A model generated the notes under the pieces. That model did no database searches and had not been told where the DNA came from. It saw nothing but the letters and a program-made list of their open reading frames with translations. The position numbers and the translations under genes are program-made. A DNA stretch of 64,000 nt. Source: Ceratodon purpureus (lineage: Eukaryota; Streptophyta; Bryopsida; Pseudoditrichales; Ditrichaceae). The stretch is from NCBI GenBank assembly GCA_014871385.1, contig CM026426.1, positions 105,869,281 to 105,933,280 on the forward strand, read 5' to 3'. This document shows positions 1 to 10,335 of the stretch, piece by piece. The first letter of the stretch is position 1; every line of letters begins with the position of its first letter.

Positions 1-464
1 AATTAGAAGCCAGACATGAAGACGATGGTTTCCGTCTGAGACCATAAACACCTAATTCGAGAAAACCTTCAGATCATCGTTTGACAGCAATAAATCCTCA
101 AACTTGTCAATTCTCAGAATCCACTCAGGGCCCCATTTCTCCTTGATTGCAGGTGTGACATCGTTTGTGAAGCCATGATTATCCTCGAGAGCAACATAGA
201 AGTAGCCGTTACCCGTCAAATACCCACAGTTCTTGAAATGGGATGCCAGGTTGAGGACGTTGTTCTTTAGCAATGACCTCACCACTAGTAGCGCCGTGGC
301 TGTTCACCGCCGCGGCAAGGGCATTCGCCCAACAAAAAAAAAACTGGGGTTCTAGAGGTACCTCCGTCAGGCTGCGGCCCTCAGGAGTCTTTAAGATTGC
401 CAAGGCAATGCAGCTCCTCGGCAATAAAGACAGTGGAAAGGAAACAAACCCGTAACCCTCCGGG

Positions 465-677
465 TACTGCTATTAACGGTAGTATCCTTGAGAAAATGTT
501 CACGCTGCTAATGCAATTAATTGCCAAAGCAAATTAGGATGGCTTTTTGTTACTGCCATTAACGGCAGTATCTCGGAGTGACTTTGAAAATGCTGCGGCG
601 ATGCAGCGCCTTGGCAGCAAAAACAGTAATGACGAAAGAGAAATGTCACCTTTTGGATACTGCCATTAACGGCAGTA
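465..677. repeat. Three spaced hairpin repeats TACTGCC-ATTAAC-GGCAGTA
   Basis: Near-identical 20-bp inverted repeats at 465-484 (slightly diverged), 551-570 and 658-677, each with 7-bp arms around a 6-base AT-rich loop, about 85-107 bp apart. The sequence between them is also similar (CTTGAGA-like and GCAGCG/CTTGGCA stretches), so this is a degenerate tandem array. It lies in the MULE-1 methyltransferase gene, where MULE-2 has coding sequence or intron. Confidence 0.7.
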
Positions 678-956
678 CCCTTGAGAGGCTGCTCACATTT
701 TATTAGACAATTTTGAAAGCAAAAAGTTGGGGTTTTAGGGGGATTTACCTTCCTCCAAGATAGCGTCCTCCTCGGTCGGGTGCTCCTCACCCTCCCCGGT
801 TGGTCGCTCCTTGTCCTCATCAACGTCTTTGTTTGTGGCTATCTCTCTGATGTCATCGCCGGTTGGTTGCTCTGATACAGGGTTGACATTGATAGCGTCG
901 CCCATCTCCACCTCTTTGGAGTCTGCTACGGATGGTGCTGCACTGCTCTCTGGCAT

Positions 957-1587
957 TTATCAATCCCACCCTCACAACATGAACCCTGTCATGCACTGAA
1001 ATGATTCAAACATCAACAAACCCAAAACCCTACATGCGGTAAGAAATTCTGCAAGCACTTCAAGGAAATTGATCGCACCGCGACAACAAGGGGCTGTCTC
1101 CTTTCTCGATAAGGGTTGGGGATAAAGTGAACAAGGCGCAAAATAGAAAAGGATCACGAGCTTGGCGGAAGCAAGTTTGAGAAATGTGAGAACTGATTTA
1201 CTGGAACAGCGACATAGAGTTTGTGAAATGGCGGAGTACTTGAAGTGCTGGCGAGAGAATCGCAATGGAAAATGAATTGGCGACAATGTGATAAATTTAA
1301 GGTACAAGAGATAGTGACTTGAAACTGCCTAAAACGCCTCGATGTGATGGGAGAGGACACCTAGGTCTTCAATATGATTACAGCCTTACTTGCTATGCCT
1401 TAGGTCCTTTAATCATTCATTTAGATTAGTCAAGCTATCAGTAACTAACTATATCAGATTATTTGAATGACAATGTAGAAACTAACTAACGCAATCAATG
1501 AAAGATCAATTCCTTTTTAGCTACAAAACATTTCACTATCCCAAACACCATCGATAGAATCAAGACTTCAAAGGGATCATGACTAAC
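957..1587. other. Intronic or decayed sequence of the MULE-1 ParB-methyltransferase gene
   Basis: Stretch between two recognisable exons of the minus-strand gene. Open frames on either strand here (up to 111 codons) have no homologue in the other MULE copies and look like chance frames. Confidence 0.4.
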
Positions 1588-1860
1588 CTTTGGAGATTTC
1601 TTGGCTTTCTTCTTGGTTAAGTCAGATATGTTAGGTCTTGATCGCCTTTCGTACTGCTTTGTGCTAGTCCTTAACCTATCCTTTGCACTAGAGTCTACGT
1701 ATGAATTTTGAAATTCTAAGACACGAGTAATCTCACTCTTATCAAAACGCTCTGTTGCATTCTTGATTTTGGCCGTTCTACCTGAACTAATACCCTCCTT
1801 GAACTAAAACGAAAACTCGTCTTTCTTCTCTTCTTCCTAATACTGCCTTGCATATCACAC

Positions 1861-2540
1861 TACAGTCATCTATTCGAGCGATAGAAAACCAAAAGACAGG
1901 GTCCGACTGAGACCCGACTCATATACTTGAGTCCAAGAAATTCAATACTTCCAGAAGCGTCTCATGCTTCTATGTAATAATTCAAAACATTTCACGACGC
2001 AATCTTAGAGGCGTAGTTATGGAACCATTCTATTATCTCACAATCTTAATTAGTACCCGTATCTTTGATGGCGAAGCCCAATCTGGTTCACTTCCGCAAC
2101 TAGTCGAATTTGCGCCATGACTCAGCATTAAAGCCAAGTAGTTACTAAATCCTACCAGAATAAACTTCAACTAAATAGGGAGTACAAAACAATAACAGTG
2201 CCTAAATACCTCTATTGTTCCTTGCTACATTCCATGATCAAATATGGAGATCGTGTTTAGATACCTAACAGAAATTTAGAACACACCATTGTGATTTAGA
2301 TGTTAAAAAAAATTAAGTTAACAATGATGCAGACTGTGTCAGTACCCAAATGGCGGCTCCTTAAATGTTTGTTCTATTATTTCATTCACCTTCACACCCA
2401 AGAGTAGTTAGGATTTCTTGGCACCAGTAAAACGGATGGATGCTGGACCTTGGATAAATAGAGCATGGACAATGCACTAATCTTCTCTATTTGCATTCTC
2501 TAATTCCTGTAGCATCATTCGAAGCTCTCTACAGAATAGA
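1861..2540. promoter_or_regulatory. Divergent spacer between methyltransferase and transposase genes of MULE-1
   Basis: AT-rich interval between two genes facing away from each other, equivalent to 37238-37799 in MULE-2. It should hold both promoters. A TAAATA-like box lies about 80 bp before the transposase start, but I see no clear paired elements. Confidence 0.35.
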
Positions 2541-5500
2541 ATGGTGCATCTCCCTGCAGACAGAGTGCTAGGCATGGCCGTCCTCAGAGCTCATGGTGTT
2601 AGTATTCCATTTACAGTACATGTAGATGAAGATGGATTGGCAACAATGACTACGCAGCCCCTCAGCCTTAGGTTCCACTTCAGAAAGGAAACTGTTAGTA
2701 TTGAGGAAGAGATATATGACGATGACACCAATGAGATTACACATATGCTTGATCAGGTTTCAGAGAAAGACGATGACGATAACAGGTTTTGGAACCTGTA
2801 TTCCGGTAGATACAGAGTTTACGGTCTCACAGACTCCTAGATATAGGCGTCCACTGAGATTCTAACTCCTCGTCGTTCATCTACTTGTACTATTTAGACT
2901 CCTCTGCCTCGTGATGTAAAGGTCAAATTAGAGCCTAACTTGGATACTCCGGATGTAAGGCCAGTCATCTCCCTCTCCTCAGACGATGAGTCTAGTCTGC
3001 CGAAAGGAGCACCTGCTGTTCTAAAACAGTCAGTAGAATCTAGGCTACCAACTACATATCTAGTCAAATGTGCCAGTAACTCCCAATCTTTAAAGGAGGA
3101 GAGTGTTAGTGTAGTCCCGCTGATCATAAAACTTGCGGAGAGACCAGGGAGGAAAAACATTCTTAAAAAAACAGATAACTCCTAAGTGAGACACGAGAAG
3201 GATGAGTACTTGCCTGCAGTGTTCAATGGTGCTGTGATTTTTGAGCTCCTCCCAGTTGGTGAAGGAGTTGCCAGGTCGCAAGCGAAGGCTATGCAAGGAA
3301 TGGACAAGCGTTACGATGGCTATGTTTGGACCAAGACAATCACTACCAACATCACAAACGACCTCAGCCTTTCTTTCCACTACTCTAGCTACGTTGGTTG
3401 GCTGCGCTGCAACAACAAAGACTATCCATTTATGGAACGGCGACCCCGCATTCACGAGATGAACGAGACTGAGTTCAACGGTTGTATACTCCAAGCGTTT
3501 AGAGTCGACTTGTCACCACCAAAAGATTCTACAGTTATATGCAAGGTAGGCAAAGAATACCCAGTATGCATTGCTACATATGGAGCTAAAATTTATTACG
3601 TAGCAGGAAAAATCAACTAGACCAGGGCGTGTATCCATCTTGAATCTCACGATCACCCAATCAAGGTTGGCGACTATAGAGACAATAAGGCGGAGATCAG
3701 TAGTTTAATTGAAGATCAGGTTGAGATGACTACCGGAGCTATCAAGAGCGCCGTTGTGTTGGAGGTGAGCAAAATTCTGATTGTGAGTTATCTCCTACAG
3801 CCTGAGGACGCACCACCAAAGAAGCTGAGCATAGAGGAGCTTGTTCCTGTTCTAGATCGATGCAAGGACATGGCATCACCAAACATCCGCAAGAAAGTGA
3901 TGACCTTCCGGCGGTTGAGAAGGTACGGTGTCATGGACGCTATCACCAAGCTCCGTGGAACCAGTTTGTGGGCCTTCGTAGAGGAGAATAAGTTTTCGGG
4001 TCAAGGAGCTGAACGCAAGAAAGTTTTTCTCTTCTAAATGTCGAAACTCGGGCCAAGTAGTAATGTCGACATGGTTAGTAGAATGCAACCACGCGGAGAT
4101 CTTTAGAACGCTTGGGTCATGTTCGATCATGTCAGACCGGTAAGAGACTAGTTCACGATGGCCTGCCATGTGTATGACTCTACCTACTGCCGCGCTATGA
4201 CTAACGTAAGTTGTAACATGCAATATGAGGACGTGAGGCCCAACTCGTATTCAGGAAGAATCTCAACCTTGTCATGGAGAGGAATGGCGTTAGAGCGCCA
4301 AACTTTAAAGGTTTTATGGCGAATAGCGCTCAAGCTAACTGGAATGCGGTGCGGATTGTCAACGGCAATGGGAAGAAAGAAGACTGTATGGAGGATCAGT
4401 AGAGGCCTTGCTTGTTTCACTAGACTCAGAACATGGTGCAGTATACTGAGAAGTACTTCCCCGAAGAGCTCTGGGAACAGCACAAAAAGATGTGTAACCA
4501 ATACAGGAGAGCGAGGAGTATGGAGGAGGCTGATAGTCTGTACCACGGGTTGCAAGCATGGTGGGTATTCACTAGGGCTTTGAGAACGAAGGCACTAAGC
4601 AAACTAAAGCAGTGGCTAGCATACTAACACTACCGCTACAGCCAATGGTAGGGATTTATGTCTGCAGTATGATAATCCTGAACTATGTAGCTCTCTATAC
4701 TTCTTTTTAGACAATCCTAACCGACAAAACTTCTATTATCAAATCTAACTGCTTCAATTGTCTAAACTGCAAAAATTTATAGAAGAAGAACTCATGGAGA
4801 GGTAGACCTTTAATCTCGCCGAAACTGTTCATAACAAGTAGCTCCAAGCTTTAGAAAACAACGGTGCCGACCTCTACGTTCCCACAGTGGACGATTTAGT
4901 TCGAGGATTTCTATAGGTTGTTAACTACAATCAGTTCCTCAAAAGAAACGTAGGCAAAACAAGACCATCAAAGAAACAACAGAAGCATAGGATGGCGGAA
5001 CGCAGAGCGAAACTTATAGGAAATCCTGCACTGCTCGAAGATCCCATGCTGAACATGCCAGATGCACAAGAGTTCTGCACCCGTCAGCCTGTCGTGGATG
5101 GAGCAGAAGTGTTTGGAATTGTCAGCTGTAAAGCAAATGTACCCCTCGACGCTCACGAGGAGTCACATCGTCCAGACAAGGTAAACTTCTCTCGTCCAAG
5201 AGGTTCAGGACGTGTCCTTAGAGCTCGCCCCGTGCAGATGCCAATCATTGTGGAAGCCAATTCTGAGCATGACATCGAGGTAGAAGGAAACCAATCTAAC
5301 GCCCAAGAAGTTGATTTGCCCCTATCACCTGTGAACGAAGGACGCATTCGCCATGTCAACGCGATTGAAGAAACCAAGGTCGATGTGAAGGAGTGGCACA
5401 TTTCAAGACTTTCCAAAACTTCTGCAAAGTGTTGCTAGGCCCAGAGAGTTGTTACAAAGAAGAAGTGTACTGAGAGAATAGTCTGGGGCGTAAACTGCAC

Positions 5501-6263
5501 TACTCCTCCGACCTACACCGGGGTTCGGACTAACATTCGCACGAACACATCTGAGAGGACAGAGTTCTTCTTCTGCTCCGATGACATTGAGAGGTGCGTG
5601 AAAGGCACACGGCGCAAGTGGATAGCTAGATACTCTATGGACCAAGAAATGCCTTCCATTCCAGAGGTCTGGCCGGTGAAACTAGGTACAAACCTCAAAC
5701 TCACTGAAATCCTTGCCCTTGAAGGAGCTCGGTTCCAACTACCGCTGAAGAAGCCGGTCTTCCCAAGACGCTTCTTCTCATTTGCCCCGCCTCCTGCAAA
5801 TCTTAGTTCGCTCGTTCTTCCTGCAGAAGCTAACCGGTACCCTAGTAGGAGAGAGGGTAAGATGGTCAAACGCACTACGACTCGCCCAAACACGGCGCAG
5901 CGACTCTCTATGGGCTCTTCAGAGCTCCTCAAAGCTCGCCTTCGTTTTGTCACTATGATACTTCACCCGGGGCATGGTTGCATCATCGGGCTGGATTCGG
6001 GCATTGCTTCTACCATCACACAATACCAGATCACCATTAGCTCTTACCCTGGTTGCACTTGCCTTGCATTGAGGAAGACGATGACTAAGTTCTGAGGTAG
6101 GACTCAGTTCTTCTACTGTAAACACATATATTACATCCTTCTGAAGGTCTGCAGCCGTGATCTCGAGGCCGACTTTTACATCCATGCGCCTACCTTTAGC
6201 TTCAACGAGGTCAAGGTAGTCCTAGAGAGTGGAATCTTGAGTCACCCCTTGGCAAAACAATAG
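2541..6263 (+). pseudogene. MULE-1 transposase (Mutator-like, SWIM zinc finger), decayed
   Basis: Co-linear along its whole length with the MULE-2 transposase (33489-37237, minus). Recognisable blocks in order: N-terminal region with SIEEEIYDDD; a Cys/His cluster ending in HDHP; the first catalytic block HVYDSTYC near 4170; a second block NFKGFMANSAQANWNAV near 4310, where the expected catalytic Asp of MADNAQ reads Ser; HFPEEL-type helix; and a C-terminal SWIM finger, CTC followed by CKH, at about 6055-6130. At least a dozen in-frame stops and one or more frameshifts break it. Many stops replace Trp or Gln of the other copies: TAG at 2895, 3618, 4431 and 5436, TAA at 4625. The last codons LAKQ end at TAG 6261-6263. 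The product would cut and paste the element; this copy cannot make it. Confidence 0.85.
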
Positions 6264-6523
6264 TAGGCAGGATACTTTGGACGACAGGCATTCACATAGT
6301 GGAGGGTGGTTAATGGGGATGCTTAGTCATTGATGATTGAATTTTTCCTTGTACTAAGTCAGCAATACAATTCTCGTATTGCCTATTTCAATATAAAGGT
6401 TTTGTCATTCACATTTATTACATTGTGTAACAATAACAGTTACTTTGGACAAGTGGCCTTTGTGCATTGTATCCCCTAATAGTTGGACTGTACAAGTGCC
6501 ATCAATACATATTAATAGCCATT

Positions 6524-6976
6524 TTATTCTTTGAACTTAACGCATTTAGGTATCCCCCTCGCATTTTCAGCATAATTACCAACCTTCGGCTGTACTACAG
6601 GACAAGCTACATTGACGTTCATTGTTCGTTCCACACTTGGCAATTGTCGTAGGTTGGGACGTTTCGACAATGGACGAGCTTCACTCTTTCCACGCAATGC
6701 TCCCTTAGAATAAGTCTCTGGTGGAATCTTCCCAACCTTGGAGTATGCGTGAAGTGGCAAGGGTACGACCGGCTCCTTCTCAAGTACTACAATACAACTT
6801 GGCTCTTCTACAGCTAATGGGTCTCCTATCACGTCTAATTCTACATCCACATCATTGTTTCTAGTATGACCTTCACTGCACCCATTCGCCTCTTCTTCCC
6901 CCTCAACCTTCACATATGGATGAAATGGGCCAACAACATCACCAAGTGAAAGAGCAGTATCCCCGACATCTTCTAT
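6524..6976 (-). pseudogene. MULE-1 accessory protein, convergent with the transposase
   Basis: Open frame of about 150 codons homologous to the MULE-2 ORF at 32783-33235. Shared blocks are the N-terminus (IEDVGD.. against MEDVRD..), HAYSKVGKIP, a basic PLxKR patch, LPSV, NVNVACPVVQ and a basic end (GIPKCVKFKE against GNPKRVRFQD). The position matching the MULE-2 start ATG is ATA at 6974-6976, so the copy has probably lost its start, although a GTG and later ATGs exist. It ends 260 bp from the transposase stop and points toward it. I know no family for it. Small size, acidic middle and basic tail would suit a nuclear cofactor, but that is inference. Confidence 0.7.
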
Positions 6977-7739
6977 AGTCGAAACCCGCTCCTTTAGGGA
7001 CTTGCTTCTAGAAGAGAATGAATAAAGACAAAGAAACCTTCTATTGCCACTACTTAAATATCCATGAGGTAGGTGCTTAGCGCCCTTGAAACGTGGACAA
7101 TATAATGATAAACAAATTTCATCCTTCTAAACATGGTGTGTCTGGGATTGTTAACACTATTTTAATTGATTTGAAAACAAAACTAAAAAATAAAAAATGG
7201 AAGGGGAGCCGGAGGACGTTCGTTTAAATATTTTTAAATAAAATTAAAATAAAATTTATAAAAAAAATTATTTTTAAAAAAACAAAGGTTGAAAATAAAA
7301 CTTAAGAAATGCAACCGAAAGTGGGTGAGTACACCAAGGAAAAACAGGATTAAAAATAAAAATTGAAATGGGATAAAAAATTTAAATTGAAAATGAACAA
7401 GGAATATATAAGAAGAAAATGAACAAACAAATTAGAAGATGAAATGGCAATAAAAATCAACGCTATAAAAGATAGAATGGAGGATTAGAATAGATAGATA
7501 GAGTAGGAATTGAGAAGATGGATAGAATGGAAGAAGATGGGAAGGGAAACAAATTCAAATAATAAAAAAAAAAAAAAAAAAAAAGTGAGGAATGCCATGC
7601 AGATGAGATTGGAAGAAATTTAGCAATGTGAAGAAAATGACATAGGATTCAAAAAGTTAGTTTATCCGTTGTACCGACTTTAGAGTTTGTACACAAAGGG
7701 ACAGGGGAAGGTGGTAAACAATTATTAAAAAACTATAAT
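6977..7739. other. AT-rich 5' flank of the MULE-1 accessory gene
   Basis: No coding potential seen. Sequence is dominated by A/T runs and degenerate purine-rich words (GATAGAATGGAAGAAGATGG-like), with a poly-A tract at about 7565-7584. It occupies the same place as the T-rich stretch 32051-32782 in MULE-2. Confidence 0.6.
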
Positions 7740-7922
7740 TCAGTCCACGGTTATAGGATAAAGGGAATTACTAAAAAAAGAATTATTCCAATTAGAGTTT
7801 TTATTTTTAGTAAAAACATAATTGTTTTTAGATTTAAGACCCAATTTTCTGCTCTTCGCTCTCCAAATCTCCGCTCTCTGCTCTCCGCTCGCCGCTCAAC
7901 GCTTGCATACAAGTCTCGTCCC
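7740..7922. repeat. Right terminal inverted repeat of MULE-1
   Basis: Starts near GTCCACGGTTATAGG at about 7743 and runs outward through TAGTAAAAA-type AT sequence into a tandem of CTCTCCGCTC-like units at 7850-7900, ending CATACAAGTCTCGTCCC at 7922. The same order of parts is present, suitably inverted, at 31837-32050, 46022-46141 and 53737-53930. Confidence 0.75.
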
Positions 7923-7959
7923 AGGTGAAGTCCAGCAATGGAAAAAGGTAACTACAATG

Positions 7960-8095
7960 TCTGTGACACACTGGTGCCGTATGTGAGAAGAGAGTGACAT
8001 TTGTGACACTACACTGTACGCTGTGACATTCTGACGTAAGCTGTGACACTACGCTATCGTTTGTGACTCCATATAAGTGGATTTGACACTCTGAT
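7960..8095. repeat. Degenerate TGTGACA repeats
   Basis: About six irregularly spaced copies of TGTGACA-type words in 135 bp, just outside the MULE-1 end, in what should be an intron or 3' part of the neighbouring minus-strand transposase gene. Confidence 0.5.
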
Positions 8096-8123
8096 TCATA
8101 TAGAAAGGGTAGAGGGAACTCAC

Positions 8124-9621
8124 TTTATGGCATTAATTTCACCTTGTGCAAAGTCAACAATGAAAGCAGCTGGTTTCCAATCCGGTTTCTCCTCAACCAT
8201 TCTTGCGTTCAGCGCCTTCATCCAGAGAGAGAGGTTAACCTCTGCGCATTTAGACGTAAGAATGAAAGCCACAGGAACACCATTATGCCACTTGTCGAAC
8301 ACCATGAGTGTATAGAGTGGAAACTGTCACGTACGAATAGGAAAAACACGTGGAGGTTAAATATCATTTCCATTTCATTACTGTCCTATTAAGGCATGTA
8401 AATTAGTCCTTCATGAGTTTTGGACATTGTAGCGACGACGGAAGAAGAAGTACAGCCCTTTCTATTACTAAATCAAAGGGGACGTAAGTAAATACAAACC
8501 TTTTTCTCGTTAGTCCCCACGTTGCATCTACTGAAATACCCCCTTGGTGGCCATGTTTCAACATCATCATACGTAGCCATTCGGTTTGAATCTGGATTGT
8601 AAAAGGCATGTTGGATCCTGCCTGTGATTGGCAGCCCCTTTTGATAGAATTCCCCCGTTTCTTCTTAGAATCTCGCTTGATTTTAGGCCGGGAATGGGGT
8701 ATAGTCGCGTCTTTTATCTGATTGTCTTCTACCACATTTGGTGACATGTTGCTCATGTCCACGACTTCACCTGCATCAGGATTTGCAGTCTCCCTTCCAT
8801 CACATATGAGTGAGTCCGCTGTCTTCTCGCGTAATGCGTCTGCAGTGTCACAGAGTACTGACAATAAAGGAGGGAGTCCATAAGAGAAACAAACATCAGT
8901 ACCTTGTATCTCGGATGAACCTTCTGGTAACTGGAGATAGACCCTCGTTCAGAATGTAGAGGTATTTCTTTGTGCACCGTACACACCGGATTGATCTCCA
9001 TGTCAAGTCATATCTGCGTGTGACACAGGGTCCTGTCTGCCTATGTCACAGGAGACTGTTTTTCTTCCTTGCCGCATATTTCAGTGCCGGTTTTTGAGAG
9101 GACGTTGCAAAATTTGGGAAAACACTAGCCATGGGCTCGACATTTCGAGGAAGAACTCAGAGATGGAAAGCGGAGGGATCATCAACAATATTGGTAGTGT
9201 CACCGCCACTAGACATGGATGGATATGGCGATACACCCCCATGACTACCTGTGGTCTGCGCAACCTGAATATCACTCCCCTATAAAAGTTCAAAGAAGTC
9301 CTTTTTTTCTACAAGGTCGCTTCTTAGGTGGAGCGACGTCCGTTATGCAGCCAGAGTCAGAAGTAGGAGCACCTTAGACATCCACTTCCAAAGACACTGG
9401 AGGATCTTGCACCACTCTTGCAACATCCTTCGCCCGTGAAACTCTTCTTCTCAATTTTGTGGTAGTTGTTCCTTGGACAATGACACAGGGATCCTTGGAA
9501 TTGACCATTGGCTTCTTCTTACGGATGGATATCTTCTTTGCCACTACAGGAGGAGTAGTGGAGAGTTCGACCTCGCAAGAAAGCTCATTAAGGTTGGAAA
9601 TCCCGCTTGATTTTAGGCCTG
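8124..9621 (-). pseudogene. Second Mutator/FAR1-type transposase gene, N-terminal part, interrupted
   Basis: Minus-strand exons with splice signals: 8124-8323 (donor GTGAGT; YTLMVFDKWHNGVPVAF and KPDWKPAAFIVDFAQ), 8500-8857 (ends GGISVDATWG..TRK before a GTTTGT donor) and about 8912-9020 (HPRYK before GTACTG). A basic N-terminal piece at about 9600-9290 carries a TAA. DAT and IVD are the usual positions of the first two catalytic Asp residues in MULE/FAR1-type transposases. The gene is cut at its 3' side by MULE-1 (7922) and at its 5' side by the hAT at 9630. Reading across the hAT target site joins STNAR at 21219 to PKIKRD at 9610, so both sides were one sequence. It differs from the MULE-1/2/3 transposases and is not expected to be functional. 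Confidence 0.65.
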
Positions 9622-9629
9622 GCGTTTGT
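9622..9629. repeat. hAT target-site duplication, left copy (GCGTTTGT)
   Basis: Eight bases GCGTTTGT immediately before the left terminus TAGGGCTG. The identical octamer follows the right terminus at 21211-21218. Eight bases is the normal hAT duplication length. Confidence 0.9.
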
Positions 9630-9839
9630 TAGGGCTGTCATAACGGACGGACATGGGCAAAATTTCCGAACACGGACGGACGGACGGACGAACAGACTGG
9701 TCGGTCCGGGGTGAAAATCGGACATTGAGGGGAGAAGGAAAATTACTAGATTAGTTTTTTTGTTTTTTACAACTTACCTATAGGGGAAACATACTAATGA
9801 CATAGACAACCAACGCTAACGGGGAATTCTACATATGCA

Positions 9840-10075
9840 AAAGGGGCGCCAGCGTGTTTAGGGAGGGGGCCCGAGCGGGTACAGGGGGGCGCAAGAGGGT
9901 CGGGGCAGCGCAAGCGTATTCAGGGGGGGGGGGAGGGGGGAGGCGCTAGCGGGTTCAAGGAGGGGCGCGAGCGGGTTCAGGGGGGGGGGGGGGGGGGGGG
10001 GGGCAGTGGGTTCAGGAGAGGGCGCAAGCGGGTTCACGGGGGCGCGAGCGCGTTTAGGAGTGTGGCCCACTTATG
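9840..10075. repeat. G-rich minisatellite, left subterminal block of the hAT
   Basis: Irregular tandem of about 20-35-bp units of the type GGGGGGCGCGAGCGGGTTCA with G runs up to about 24. Open frames here are low-complexity translations, not genes. Confidence 0.85.
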
Positions 10076-10335
10076 TAGATATAGCAAATTAGAGACATTG
10101 CAAAAAAACCAACATTTCCCTAGGAATAATATATTGGAACTAAGCGCAATGACAACTGTGTAAATTTTGCACAGGAAAAATGAGATACTTGTCATACATG
10201 GACTTTGAATTGTTGTCTATCTTCGTGAAAGTAAAAGTATCTCATTACCATTTCAAACCAAAACATTACAAAAATTGCAGTATACAAAAGCTACTCGATT
10301 AGTACTAAGTTGTAACTATTAGAAGTATTCTGCAT

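Larger units (their letters stand above)
1..1860 (-). pseudogene. ParB-like/methyltransferase gene of MULE-1, 5' part, decayed
   Basis: Minus-strand relative of the large MULE-2 gene at 37800-44766, lying head-to-head with the MULE-1 transposase as in MULE-2. Three pieces can be recognised. About 1860-1588 is a basic exon ending in AAKKSPK-like residues before a GTTAGT donor, with two in-frame TAG codons. About 945-749 is an acidic exon with PTGE-type repeats before a GTAAAT donor. About 285-1 matches the MULE-2 ParB-like exon: KWGPEW against TWSPLW, then DGNHRL against EGNHRL. A TAG interrupts the last piece just before DGNHRL. Three hairpin repeats sit between the second and third pieces. 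The methyltransferase half would lie beyond the window. Exon edges are approximate. Confidence 0.6.
1..7922. mobile_element. MULE-1, Mutator-like element (left end outside window)
   Basis: Mutator-like element holding, left to right, a ParB-methyltransferase gene on the minus strand (cut by the window edge), a transposase gene on the plus strand and a short accessory gene on the minus strand. The right end is placed at 7922 because the last bases, read inward on the minus strand, begin GGGACGAGACTTGTATGC and match the termini of MULE-2 (GGGACGTAGCTTGTACGTG). The gene order is the same as in MULE-2, which has both ends and a target duplication. All three genes are damaged, so this copy is non-autonomous. 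The target duplication cannot be tested because the left end is missing. Confidence 0.75.

Noticed and set aside
4158..4627. Separate small genes inside the MULE-1 transposase
   Set aside because: They are shifted frames over the transposase; the correct frame with stops aligns to MULE-2 throughout.
9850..10070. Pro/Ala-rich and Gly-rich ORFs over the poly-G and poly-C blocks
   Set aside because: They are translations of low-complexity minisatellites in several frames on both strands, with no conserved domain.
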